Shown here: positions 16,424-23,915 of the stretch, piece by piece
Layout of the letters: every line of letters begins with the position of its first letter
How positions within the stretch are numbered: position 1 is the first letter of the stretch
Source: Bacillus_BA fengqiuensis
GTDB taxonomy: Bacteria > Bacillota > Bacilli > Bacillales > Bacillaceae_H
Assembly (NCBI GenBank): GCA_030813035.1
Contig: JAUSTV010000006.1
DNA: 64,000 bases
Reading direction: 5' to 3' (one strand)
Made by a program: the position numbers and the translations under genes
The notes under the pieces: generated by a model
Seen by the model: the letters and a program-made list of their open reading frames with translations, nothing else
Told to the model about the DNA's origin: nothing
The model's database searches: none

Positions 16424-16530
16424 GAACAGGAATGGAGAGGGGATGAAACGTCCCTCTCCATTCCTGTTCCTGAAAGGGTCCTTTCCGTTAATTCAGTAAT
16501 ACCGGAAATTTGATAAAAGGACCCTTTCAG
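16424..16530 (+). repeat. Tandem double-hairpin module C (orphan)
   Basis: Hairpin 1 has an 18-bp perfect stem GAACAGGAATGGAGAGGG (16424-16441) with 16452-16469 and a 10-nt loop. Hairpin 2 starts at the next base: CTGAAAGGGTCCTTT (16470-16484) with 16516-16530, enclosing a 31-nt interior with a second possible stem (TTTCCG/CGGAAA). It reads in the plus orientation like modules A, B and D, but no plus-strand gene ends next to it. Confidence 0.75.
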
Positions 16531-16568
16531 TAAAAAGATTTTGAATGCCTCTCATGGTAGAGAAAGAA

Positions 16569-16769
16569 TTTATCCCGCATTAACGGGCAGTAAGATCCCC
16601 ACTTCAAAGCTTAGAGTTTAAGCGGGGGATAACTGCCCGTAAAAGCCCGACCATGAGAACACAGACTAACACCGCCGCGTCCTGCGGCAACGTCTGCGTG
16701 ACCCGCATCGTGCGGGCCTAACTAACCATCAGTGGGGGATGAAGGAAAAAACCCACTGATGGAAGTTTC
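16569..16769 (-). repeat. MITE-like repeat, 201-bp long form
   Basis: Read on the minus strand, this element begins GAAACTTCCATCAGTGGG and ends TACTGCCCGTTAATGCGGGATAAA (given in parts). The same two ends, joined directly at the shared AGTGGGG, form the 48-bp elements at 25378-25425 and 29297-29344. The interior is highly foldable. CTCATGGT (16551-16558) with ACCATGAG (16650-16657) encloses ACGGGCAGT (16583-16591) with ACTGCCCGT (16632-16640), and CCATCAGTGGG also pairs with CCCACTGATGG. It may be a non-autonomous insertion-sequence derivative; no transposase is present. Confidence 0.65.
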
Positions 16770-16812
16770 CTTTATACAAGAGTAACATCACATTTTTAGG
16801 AGTAAGCAAGAA

Positions 16813-18060
16813 TCAAACGAGTTCAGGTTTTTTGTCCTGAGCGAGTGAGAGCAAGCGCTGTTTGATTTCTTCTGCATCAACGAATCGTTGAGCAATGCCG
16901 CTGTCCATGGCTGCTTGAGCAACAGCTGCAGCGACATGTGCCGCGACTCTGTGATCGAAAGGATCCGGGATGACGTAATCGGTGTGAAGTTCATTATCTG
17001 CAATAAGATCCGCAATGGCATGCACCGCGGCAAGTTTCATTTCTTCATTGATGTCCGTTGCACGGACATCGAGTGCACCGCGGAAGATGCCGGGAAATGC
17101 AAGAACATTATTAACCTGATTAGGGAAATCAGAACGGCCTGTACCTACTACAAGTGCACCCGCTTCTTTCGCTTCTTGCGGCATGATTTCCGGTGTCGGA
17201 TTAGCCATGGCAAAAATTATCGGGTCATCGTTCATCGAACGAACCATCTCTTGCGTTACCGCCCCCGCTGCTGATACACCGACAAATACATCGGCACCTT
17301 CCAGCGCGTCGGCTAACGTTCCTTGTTTATGTTCTTTATTCGTTATTCGCGCCATTTCGTCTTTAAATGGATTCATGCCGGCAGGGCGGCCTTCATAAAT
17401 AATTCCTTTCGTATCACACAAGATGACATCTTTGACACCCATATGAAGCAATAGCTTAACAATCGCTACACCTGCGGCACCTGCCCCATTTGCGACTACA
17501 CGAATCTCTTCGATTTTTTTATTGGCTAATTTAAGAGCATTGATTAACCCGGCGGCGGTTACGATGGCTGTTCCATGTTGGTCGTCGTGGAAAACAGGGA
17601 TGTTACATGATTTACGTAAGCGATCTTCAATTTCAAAACATTTTGGCGCGGCAATATCCTCGAGATTAACCCCTCCGAATGTCGGTTCCATCAGCTTTAC
17701 GGTTTCAACGATTTTATCGACATCATTCGTATCAAGGCAAATAGGGAAAGCATCTACATCAGCGAATGATTTAAATAAAAGGGCTTTTCCTTCCATTACC
17801 GGCATCGCAGCTTTCGGTCCGATGTTTCCAAGACCAAGCACGGCAGTTCCATCAGATACGACCGCTACAAGATTTCCTTTCATCGTGTAATCATACACTT
17901 TCGTTTCATCATGGTGGATTTCCATGCATGGTTCGGCAACCCCGGGGGAATAGGCAAGGCTCAAGTCGTTGGCATCACGTACGGGAATTTTCGAATGAAC
18001 ACCAAGCTTTCCTTTATTTTCTCTATGCATCTGCAACGCTTTTTCACGTAGACTGCTCAT
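16813..18060 (-). CDS. NAD(P)-dependent malic enzyme (YtsJ/MaeB type)
   Basis: This 415-residue enzyme oxidatively decarboxylates malate to pyruvate and CO2. The N-terminal malic domain is visible (SLAYSPGVAEPC, VVSDGTAVLGLGNIG, FHDDQHGTAIV with metal/substrate acidic residues). The NAD-binding domain carries NGAGAAGVAIVK at about 190-205. The length is typical of the short bacterial class. It follows aspartase on the same strand, and the symporter lies beyond that. Together they convert imported C4-dicarboxylates or aspartate to pyruvate. A hairpin between aspA and this gene suggests partial termination or separate expression. Confidence 0.93.
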   Translation of the reverse strand: MSSLREKALQMHRENKGKLGVHSKIPVRDANDLSLAYSPGVAEPCMEIHHDETKVYDYTMKGNLVAVVSDGTAVLGLGNIGPKAAMPVMEGKALLFKSFADVDAFPICLDTNDVDKIVETVKLMEPTFGGVNLEDIAAPKCFEIEDRLRKSCNIPVFHDDQHGTAIVTAAGLINALKLANKKIEEIRVVANGAGAAGVAIVKLLLHMGVKDVILCDTKGIIYEGRPAGMNPFKDEMARITNKEHKQGTLADALEGADVFVGVSAAGAVTQEMVRSMNDDPIIFAMANPTPEIMPQEAKEAGALVVGTGRSDFPNQVNNVLAFPGIFRGALDVRATDINEEMKLAAVHAIADLIADNELHTDYVIPDPFDHRVAAHVAAAVAQAAMDSGIAQRFVDAEEIKQRLLSLAQDKKPELV

Positions 18061-18094
18061 ATTTGTTTCTCCTCTCGGTTATTCTATTTAAGGG

Positions 18095-18130
18095 AGAAAG
18101 CTGAAGAAAAGGGAGTTTCTTCAGCTTTCT
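18095..18130 (-). terminator. Hairpin between aspartase and malic enzyme
   Basis: The perfect 15-bp stem AGAAAGCTGAAGAAA / TTTCTTCAGCTTTCT has a 6-nt loop. It lies between the end of aspA (18236) and the start of the malic enzyme gene (18060) and has no strong T run, so it may terminate partially or protect an RNA end. Confidence 0.6.
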
Positions 18131-18235
18131 ATACAAACGGAATTTAATTTTTAAGATTTACCATCGATCTTTACTCTGTTTGTTTCTTTTTTTTGACGTC
18201 TTGAATAAGCTTGTACGTCAAGTCATTTATATCGG

Positions 18236-19660
18236 TTATACCCTTTCAAAAAGGGAAGCGCCTGCAATCCCTGGATTCGTCATCTCAAAAGGATTTAAAA
18301 TAAGATCAAGCTCTTCTTCTGTTAACACATCGTATTGCAGACATAGATCGCGCACCGATTTTCCTTTTAAAATGGCTTCTCGTGCGATGCGAGCCGCCAC
18401 TTCATATCCGATGTGCGGATTCACTGCCGTAATGATTCCCACGCTTTTTTCTACATATTCTTTTAGACGGTCTTCATTTGCTTCAATGCCTGCAAGGCAG
18501 TAGTCGGTGAATGCTCTGAATGCATTGTTCATGATACTGAGCGACTGAAGCAAGTTGAAGACAAGGACAGGCTCCATCACATTCAGTTCAAGTTGTCCCG
18601 CTTCAGAGGCCAGGCAGATCGTATGATCATTTCCGATGACTTGGAATGCGACTTGATTGATCATCTCCGGCATAACAGGGTTCACTTTCCCTGGCATGAT
18701 GGATGACCCCGGCTGACGGGCCGGCAAGCTAATCTCTCCTAGTCCGGCACGGGGACCTGATGCCATTAAACGTAAGTCGTTGGCGATTTTCGACATGTTC
18801 ATCATGCATACTTTCAAGGCAGCGGATACTTCTGTGTAAGCATCCGTATTTTGTGTGGCATCGACCAGGTGTTCAGCACCCGTAAGCGGAAGGCCGCTAA
18901 TGTCGGCCAAATGCTTGACCACGTTTTCGATATAGCGAGGGTCTGCATTTAAGCCTGTACCGACAGCTGTCGCTCCCATATTCACTTCATATAAATGCTG
19001 TCGTGATTGTTCAATCCGCTTCATGTCGCGTTCTAACACACGGCTGTATGCTTCAAACTCCTGGCCGAGACGAACCGGTACCGCATCTTGAAGATGGGTA
19101 CGCCCCATTTTGATAACATGGTCAAATTCTTTTGCCTTTGCCTTGAACACTTCATGCATATATTTCATCGTGTCCAGTAATTTTCCGATTAATTGAAGCG
19201 TGGCAATATGAATGGCCGTTGGAAAGGCATCATTCGTTGATTGTGACATATTGACATGGCTGTTTGGACTTAACTCGACATAGGAGCCTTTTTCTTTCCC
19301 GAGCAGTTCAAGGGCCCGGTTCGCAATGACTTCGTTCGCGTTCATGTTCATGGATGTACCGGCTCCGCCTTGGATCGGATCTACGATAAACTGGTCATGC
19401 CATTTGCCTTCAATGATTTCATCTGCTGCTTGAACAATGGCTTGCCCAAGTCCTTCATATAAACGTTTTACATCCATATTCGCAAGAGCCGCCGCTTTTT
19501 TGACGATCGCCAGTGCTTTAATCAATTCTTCATGAATGCGATAGCCTGTAATTGGAAAGTTTTCCATCGCTCTTAATGTTTGAATGCCATAATATGCATC
19601 GATCGGCAGTTCCTTTGCTCCTAAAAAGTCTTTCTCTATTCGAACATTTTCCTTTTTCAT
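18236..19660 (-). CDS. aspA: Aspartate ammonia-lyase (aspartase)
   Basis: This 474-residue enzyme deaminates L-aspartate to fumarate and ammonia. It has the fumarase/aspartase signature GSSIMPGKVNPV with the catalytic-loop Ser, the substrate-site segments GGAGTSMNMNANEV and SQSTNDAFPTA, and MGRTHLQDAVPVRLGQEF. QGGAGTSMNMN favours aspartase over fumarase. The length matches Bacillus AnsB (about 475). The gene sits between the symporter (about 40 bp upstream) and malic enzyme, which supports aspartate/C4-acid catabolism in the cytoplasm. Confidence 0.93.
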   Translation of the reverse strand: MKKENVRIEKDFLGAKELPIDAYYGIQTLRAMENFPITGYRIHEELIKALAIVKKAAALANMDVKRLYEGLGQAIVQAADEIIEGKWHDQFIVDPIQGGAGTSMNMNANEVIANRALELLGKEKGSYVELSPNSHVNMSQSTNDAFPTAIHIATLQLIGKLLDTMKYMHEVFKAKAKEFDHVIKMGRTHLQDAVPVRLGQEFEAYSRVLERDMKRIEQSRQHLYEVNMGATAVGTGLNADPRYIENVVKHLADISGLPLTGAEHLVDATQNTDAYTEVSAALKVCMMNMSKIANDLRLMASGPRAGLGEISLPARQPGSSIMPGKVNPVMPEMINQVAFQVIGNDHTICLASEAGQLELNVMEPVLVFNLLQSLSIMNNAFRAFTDYCLAGIEANEDRLKEYVEKSVGIITAVNPHIGYEVAARIAREAILKGKSVRDLCLQYDVLTEEELDLILNPFEMTNPGIAGASLFERV

Positions 19661-19697
19661 GCTGTATTCCTCCGTTCATGTCTTTTGTCCATGCAGA

Positions 19698-20984
19698 CTA
19701 TGCGACGTTTGTCTGTTCTTTTGAATTAATGGACTGAATGTATTTTTTAGCTTGTTGCTCGTCAAATTGCCCTTCCCACTTCGACATAACAATGGCTGCC
19801 AAAGAGTTTCCGACAACATTGACGACTGTACGTGCCATGTCTAATATGCGATCGACTCCGGCGATAAAGGCTAATCCTTCGAGTGGAAGTCCCATCGCAC
19901 CCAATGTTGCTAACAATACGACAAACGATGCACCTGGTACCCCAGCCATTCCTTTGGAAGTCACCATTAAAACGAGTACAAGTGTTAGCTGTTCAGGAAT
20001 AGACATATCAATCCCGTACATTTGGGCGATAAATAATGAACCGATTGCTTGATAAAGGGTGGAACCGTCTAAGTTAAACGAATACCCTGTCGGAATAACG
20101 AATGATGTAATGGCTTTTGGGCAACCGAATTTCTCCATTTTTTGCATGATTTTTGGTAATACGGCTTCAGAACTTGCCGTTGAAAATGCAAGAATCATCT
20201 CGTCTTTTAATACTTTCATAACTGTAAAGATGCTTGTGCCAGCCCATTTCGCTACCATTCCTAAAACGACAATCATAAAGAAGAACATGGCAAAGTAAAC
20301 TGCTAATACGAGTTTGCCGAGCGGAATAAGAGAGGTAAGGCCGAACTTTGAAACGGTGACGCCAATTAAGGCGAATACTCCGAACGGCGCAAACTTCATG
20401 ACTTGGTTTGTCACCCAAAACATTGCATCGGCTACACCGTGGAAAAAGTCTAAAACAGGTTTTCCTTTTTCCCCAAGTGAAGCTACACCAAGACCAAACA
20501 TGACAGAGAAAAAGATAATAGCGAGCAAGTCGCCTCTCATGAGTGCATCAAATATGTTCGCTGGTACAATGTTGACAAACGTTTCAGCGAATCCGTGACT
20601 TTCTTTTTCATGAGCTGAATCGACATATTGATCGATATTTGTTGTCGTTAGTTCATCCATGTGAATGCTTGCACCTGGCTGCGCTATATTTGCAACTAAC
20701 AAACCGACGAGAATCGCGATCGTTGTAATAACCTCGAAATATAAAATCGTTTTGCCGCCGAGTTTCCCAAGCTTTTTAATATCTCCCACTCCAGCTACAC
20801 CGACAACGAGTGTTGCAACGACAATCGGAACAACAATCATTTTAATTAATCGAATAAAAATGTCTCCAATCGGCTGAAGAATGCCTTCGATATGCGGATT
20901 TCCATAAAAAGCCGCTCCGACTGCTATCCCCAAGATAAGACCAATCACAATTTGCCAGGCTAAGCCAAGCTTGAATTTTTTCAT
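19698..20984 (-). CDS. Dicarboxylate/amino acid:cation symporter (DAACS family)
   Basis: This 428-residue membrane protein is of the GltP/DctA type. Family motifs are IRLIKMIVVPIV near residue 45, the serine-rich hairpin region STASSEAVLPK near 265, PTGYSFNLDG near 300 and GVDRILDMARTVVNVVGN near 385, the last with substrate-binding Asp/Arg/Asn positions. It would import glutamate, aspartate or C4-dicarboxylates with H+ or Na+. It is first in the minus-strand unit symporter-aspartase-malic enzyme, which favours aspartate/malate/fumarate as substrate. The promoter region carries a cre site and tandem 10-bp repeats shared with the divergent two-component genes. Confidence 0.92.
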   Translation of the reverse strand: MKKFKLGLAWQIVIGLILGIAVGAAFYGNPHIEGILQPIGDIFIRLIKMIVVPIVVATLVVGVAGVGDIKKLGKLGGKTILYFEVITTIAILVGLLVANIAQPGASIHMDELTTTNIDQYVDSAHEKESHGFAETFVNIVPANIFDALMRGDLLAIIFFSVMFGLGVASLGEKGKPVLDFFHGVADAMFWVTNQVMKFAPFGVFALIGVTVSKFGLTSLIPLGKLVLAVYFAMFFFMIVVLGMVAKWAGTSIFTVMKVLKDEMILAFSTASSEAVLPKIMQKMEKFGCPKAITSFVIPTGYSFNLDGSTLYQAIGSLFIAQMYGIDMSIPEQLTLVLVLMVTSKGMAGVPGASFVVLLATLGAMGLPLEGLAFIAGVDRILDMARTVVNVVGNSLAAIVMSKWEGQFDEQQAKKYIQSINSKEQTNVA

Positions 20985-21064
20985 ATATTCTCCACCCCTT
21001 AAAATCGTTTGGCCCGTTTTAACAGACAGTCAAACTTTTTTGATGATTTCCTTTACTGTTTTGA

Positions 21065-21079
21065 TTGTAAGCGGTTACC
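21065..21079. promoter_or_regulatory. Catabolite-responsive element (CcpA cre)
   Basis: TTGTAAGCGGTTACC fits the cre consensus WTGNAANCGNWNNCW at all but the last base. It lies in the divergent promoter region of the dicarboxylate symporter and the sensor kinase, a sensible place for carbon catabolite repression of C4-acid uptake. Confidence 0.6.
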
Positions 21080-21080
21080 T

Positions 21081-21110
21081 ACAGAAACCTACCGAAACCT
21101 ACGGAAACCA
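21081..21110. promoter_or_regulatory. Three 10-bp direct repeats, candidate response-regulator operator
   Basis: The unit ACNGAAACC(T/A) occurs three times at exact 10-bp spacing (21081, 21091 and 21101), placing each copy on the same face of the helix. It lies between the symporter operon and the GlnK/GlnL-like genes. Binding by the adjacent response regulator is inferred. Confidence 0.55.
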
Positions 21111-21245
21111 ACAATGAAAAATAAAAAGACATAAAATATTACTCGAAACTATTTCCTCTTATTAATGATTTCAGTACAATGTGTGATAGAATTTTAGCCG
21201 GGAAAACTGATTTTAGGAGTATACATAGCAATGGAGGATGGATCC

Positions 21246-22520
21246 GTGTTGAAAGAGAGACTTTGGATTGTGCTGTTGATGATGATTATGGTGCCCCTTG
21301 CCGGTGAATTTAAGTTTTACCCGTTCGGCGATACGTTCAGGGTCAGTTTGGGAACACCTGCCTTTTTCTTGTTTTTATTATGGGGAAGGGGAGTCCATCC
21401 GTATGTTTCAGGGATATTAACGGGGATGAGCGTACTGGCTTTTCGCTTTTTATTGGCTTCGGGTCTCCGTGATGTAACGATTGAAGAAGCCGTATATCTT
21501 CATTTTCCTGCTTTTTTCTATTATGTCATGTATGCATTCATGTTTCATTGGACGAAATTGAACGAACGGCATGACCAGCCGTTTATGATTGGGCTATTAG
21601 GAGTGGTGACGGAGTTTTTTGCCAGTGTATCGGAAATGGCCATCCGATCTTCATTGGCTAATGATCCGATATCGGTGCTGGCCATTGAGCAAGTCATTTT
21701 CATTGCGTTCATCCGCAGTTTTTTTGTTCTTGGCTTTTTCAATATCTTTAAGTTGAGGGAAGCAAAACTTGCGGAGGAAGAGCAGCGAAGACAAAACGAG
21801 CAAATGTTGATATTTATTTCTAATTTGTATGAGGAATCGGTACAGCTAAAGAAAACGATGCAAAATGCGGAAGAAATCACTCGTATATGTTATGATTTTT
21901 ATCGCCGGTTAAAATCGTCGGAAACAAAAAGGAATGATGCGCAAACCGCCTTGCAGATTGCCGGGCTTGTGCATGAAATCAAAAAAGATAATCAGCGGAT
22001 TTATGCAGGGCTATCAGAGCTTATGTCTTCCGAAAACTTGCAGGATTATATGAGTATTGAACAACTTGCAAACATTATGTTCGTGTCTAATAGGAGGTAT
22101 GCGGAATCTTTGGGGAAGGATGTGTCTTTTTCCCTGCATGTAGAAGGAAATCATCCGCCGTACCATGTGTATATGGTATTGTCGCTCATCAATAATTTAT
22201 TGGCCAATGCCGTTGAAGCCATTGAGAAAACAGGATACGTATCACTAAATGTGAAACAAAAAAATCAATCTGTAGAATTTCGCGTCAGTGACAGCGGCCC
22301 GGGCATTGCACCGAAGCTGAAAGAAGTCATTTTTACAGAGGGATTTACAACGAAGTTTGATTTGTCGGGAAATCCTTCGACGGGCATCGGCTTAGCGTAT
22401 GTGAAGCAAACGATCGAGAAGTGGGGAGGGCATATTAGACTGATGGATGATTATAAAGAAACCGTATTTGTCGCGGAAATTCCAACAGATGCGATGATAG
22501 AGAAAGGAATAGCAAGATGA
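21246..22520 (+). CDS. Membrane sensor histidine kinase, GlnK-like
   Basis: This encodes about 424 residues. The N-terminus has about six hydrophobic segments (to about residue 165). A charged coiled-coil linker follows, then a kinase core. The phospho-acceptor region appears as IAGLVHEIKKDNQRI. The ATPase domain has SLINNLLANAVEAIEK (N box), VSDSGPGIAP (G1) and STGIGLAYVK (G2). It overlaps the response regulator gene by 4 bp. I prefer GTG 21246 with GGAGGA (21233-21238) at 7-nt spacing; ATG 21231 is also open. The partner and divergent genes suggest it senses C4-dicarboxylates, aspartate or glutamine. Confidence 0.85.
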   Translation: MLKERLWIVLLMMIMVPLAGEFKFYPFGDTFRVSLGTPAFFLFLLWGRGVHPYVSGILTGMSVLAFRFLLASGLRDVTIEEAVYLHFPAFFYYVMYAFMFHWTKLNERHDQPFMIGLLGVVTEFFASVSEMAIRSSLANDPISVLAIEQVIFIAFIRSFFVLGFFNIFKLREAKLAEEEQRRQNEQMLIFISNLYEESVQLKKTMQNAEEITRICYDFYRRLKSSETKRNDAQTALQIAGLVHEIKKDNQRIYAGLSELMSSENLQDYMSIEQLANIMFVSNRRYAESLGKDVSFSLHVEGNHPPYHVYMVLSLINNLLANAVEAIEKTGYVSLNVKQKNQSVEFRVSDSGPGIAPKLKEVIFTEGFTTKFDLSGNPSTGIGLAYVKQTIEKWGGHIRLMDDYKETVFVAEIPTDAMIEKGIAR

Positions 22521-23437
22521 ATTATTTTATTATAGACGATGATCCTGCCATTCGGGCGATGCTGATCGAGATGATTGAAGATGAAGATTTAGGAAATGTG
22601 GTCGGAGAAGCAGGGGATGGGGAACTTGTGGACAATGGTTTACTGTCTTTAAAAAAAGCGGATATTGTCTTGATCGACTTGCTTATGCCCATCAGGGACG
22701 GGATTGAAACGATTCGGGCCCTTTCCGGTGGCTTTCAAGGGAAGTTTGTCATGATTTCACAAGTGGAAACGAAAGAGCTCATTGGAGAGGCATATAGTTT
22801 AGGCGTAGAGTACTACATCACGAAGCCGTTAAACCGTCTTGAAATTGCGGGTATCTTAAAAAAGGTGAACGAGCGGGTATTGCTGGAACAATCGATTCGA
22901 GGCATTCAAGAATCGTTGACCTTATTTACAGGACGGCCGCAATCGTCCGTTGTGCCTTCCTCTCATACGAAAAATATCATGGAAGCCGGAAGGTCGCTTA
23001 TTTCCGATCTTGGCATGATTGGTGAAGGGGGAAGCGAAGACTTGCTGAAGATGTTGGAATTTCTTCAATATGAAAGGCAAAGACTTGGCTCTAGCTATAC
23101 CTTTCCTCCTTTAAAGGAAATATTCGCCGGCATCGCTGCCGAAAAGCTGGGGAAGCAGGCAACAGCGGCTGATATCCAGAAAGAAATGAAAGCGTCTGAG
23201 CAGCGTGTACGCCGAGCGCTTTATCAAGCGCTCATCCATATTGCCTCATTAGGGTTGACAGATTACACAAATCCAAAATTTGAAGCGCATTCTTCTACAT
23301 TTTTTGACTTTTCGGAAGTCCGGAAGAAAATGCTGGAGCTGGAAAATCAACATGAAAAAAATGTGAACCAAAGCCGCATCAATATGAAAAAATTTGTACA
23401 GGCATTGTTCATGCAAGCGCGGCAGTTGATGGAGTAA
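22517..23437 (+). CDS. GlnL (YcbB)-like response regulator
   Basis: This encodes 306 residues. The receiver domain (about 1-120) has the acidic pair DDD at the N-terminus, phospho-acceptor Asp in VLIDLLMP and Lys in YYITKPLN. The C-terminal half (about 170-300) matches the YcbB/GlnL output domain (RSLISDLGMIGEGG, EMKASEQRVRRAL, SLGLTDYTNPKFE...FFDF). In B. subtilis GlnK-GlnL controls glutaminase and a glutamine transporter. Here the pair is divergent from a dicarboxylate symporter-aspartase-malic enzyme unit, so that unit is the likely target. It is coupled to the kinase gene by an ATGA overlap. Confidence 0.88.
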   Translation: MNYFIIDDDPAIRAMLIEMIEDEDLGNVVGEAGDGELVDNGLLSLKKADIVLIDLLMPIRDGIETIRALSGGFQGKFVMISQVETKELIGEAYSLGVEYYITKPLNRLEIAGILKKVNERVLLEQSIRGIQESLTLFTGRPQSSVVPSSHTKNIMEAGRSLISDLGMIGEGGSEDLLKMLEFLQYERQRLGSSYTFPPLKEIFAGIAAEKLGKQATAADIQKEMKASEQRVRRALYQALIHIASLGLTDYTNPKFEAHSSTFFDFSEVRKKMLELENQHEKNVNQSRINMKKFVQALFMQARQLME

Positions 23438-23469
23438 AGGGTGACGAGAGAAATGTTTCTGGTACAAAG

Positions 23470-23505
23470 ACGGCGCTGAAGGGGTGATTCCCTTTTGCGC
23501 CGTTT
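23470..23505. terminator. Intrinsic terminator
   Basis: ACGGCGC (23470-23476) pairs with GCGCCGT (23497-23503), with an inner AAGGGG/CCCTT pairing, followed by TTCTATT. It ends the two-component operon. Confidence 0.75.
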
Positions 23506-23915
23506 CTATTCTAATAAAAATATTCCACTATTCTTCGGTCCGCCAAATTTGTATCCACAGGACAAGTGTTGGAGTCTCTTCCGTATTGTTAGAGCCAAAC
23601 ATTCGCACTGCATGTAGGAGCTGCCGGCTTGAAGGAGGGAGCCCTTTGCTCTGCTGATGTTCCGGGTCTTGGCATGCTGCTCCAAAGAAGGGCTTGCTCG
23701 GAAACAATGATAAACAGAACGAATATACTCGATTTCTCGGATGAGACTTTCTTTTAAAGAGATTTTCGGGTCATAGTCAAGCAAATCCATGGCCTTGGAT
23801 ATGTCAGCCCGATAAATGTATCGATTCCTAAAATGGCATTTCTTTCATCTTCCAGCAGTTTTTCGCATAAATGGGAGCCAATGAACCCGGCTGCTCCTGT
23901 GACTAGAATGTTCAT
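23506..23915 (-). pseudogene. NAD-dependent sugar epimerase (YtcB-like), internal deletion and frame change
   Basis: From ATG 23915 the frame gives MNILVTGAAGFIGSHLCEKL and about 35 residues of a Rossmann sugar epimerase. At about 23810-23815 it jumps out of frame into a C-terminal epimerase segment, DISKAMDLLDYDPKISLKES, followed by LIREIEYIRSVY. An intact enzyme is about 310-320 residues, so some 230 central codons, including the catalytic YxxxK, are missing. The start overlaps the stop of the UDP-glucose dehydrogenase gene (TGA within ATGA), as in B. subtilis ytcA-ytcB. No functional enzyme is expected. Confidence 0.85.

Noticed and set aside
16569..16769. Guide-RNA (omega RNA) of a TnpB-type element
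   Set aside because: Strong nested pairing fits, but without tnpB or a known IS end the assignment would be a guess, so it is listed only as a MITE-like repeat.
20665..20877. Plus-strand frames opposite the symporter, aspartase and malic enzyme genes
   Set aside because: They are codon-structure shadows of well supported minus-strand genes.
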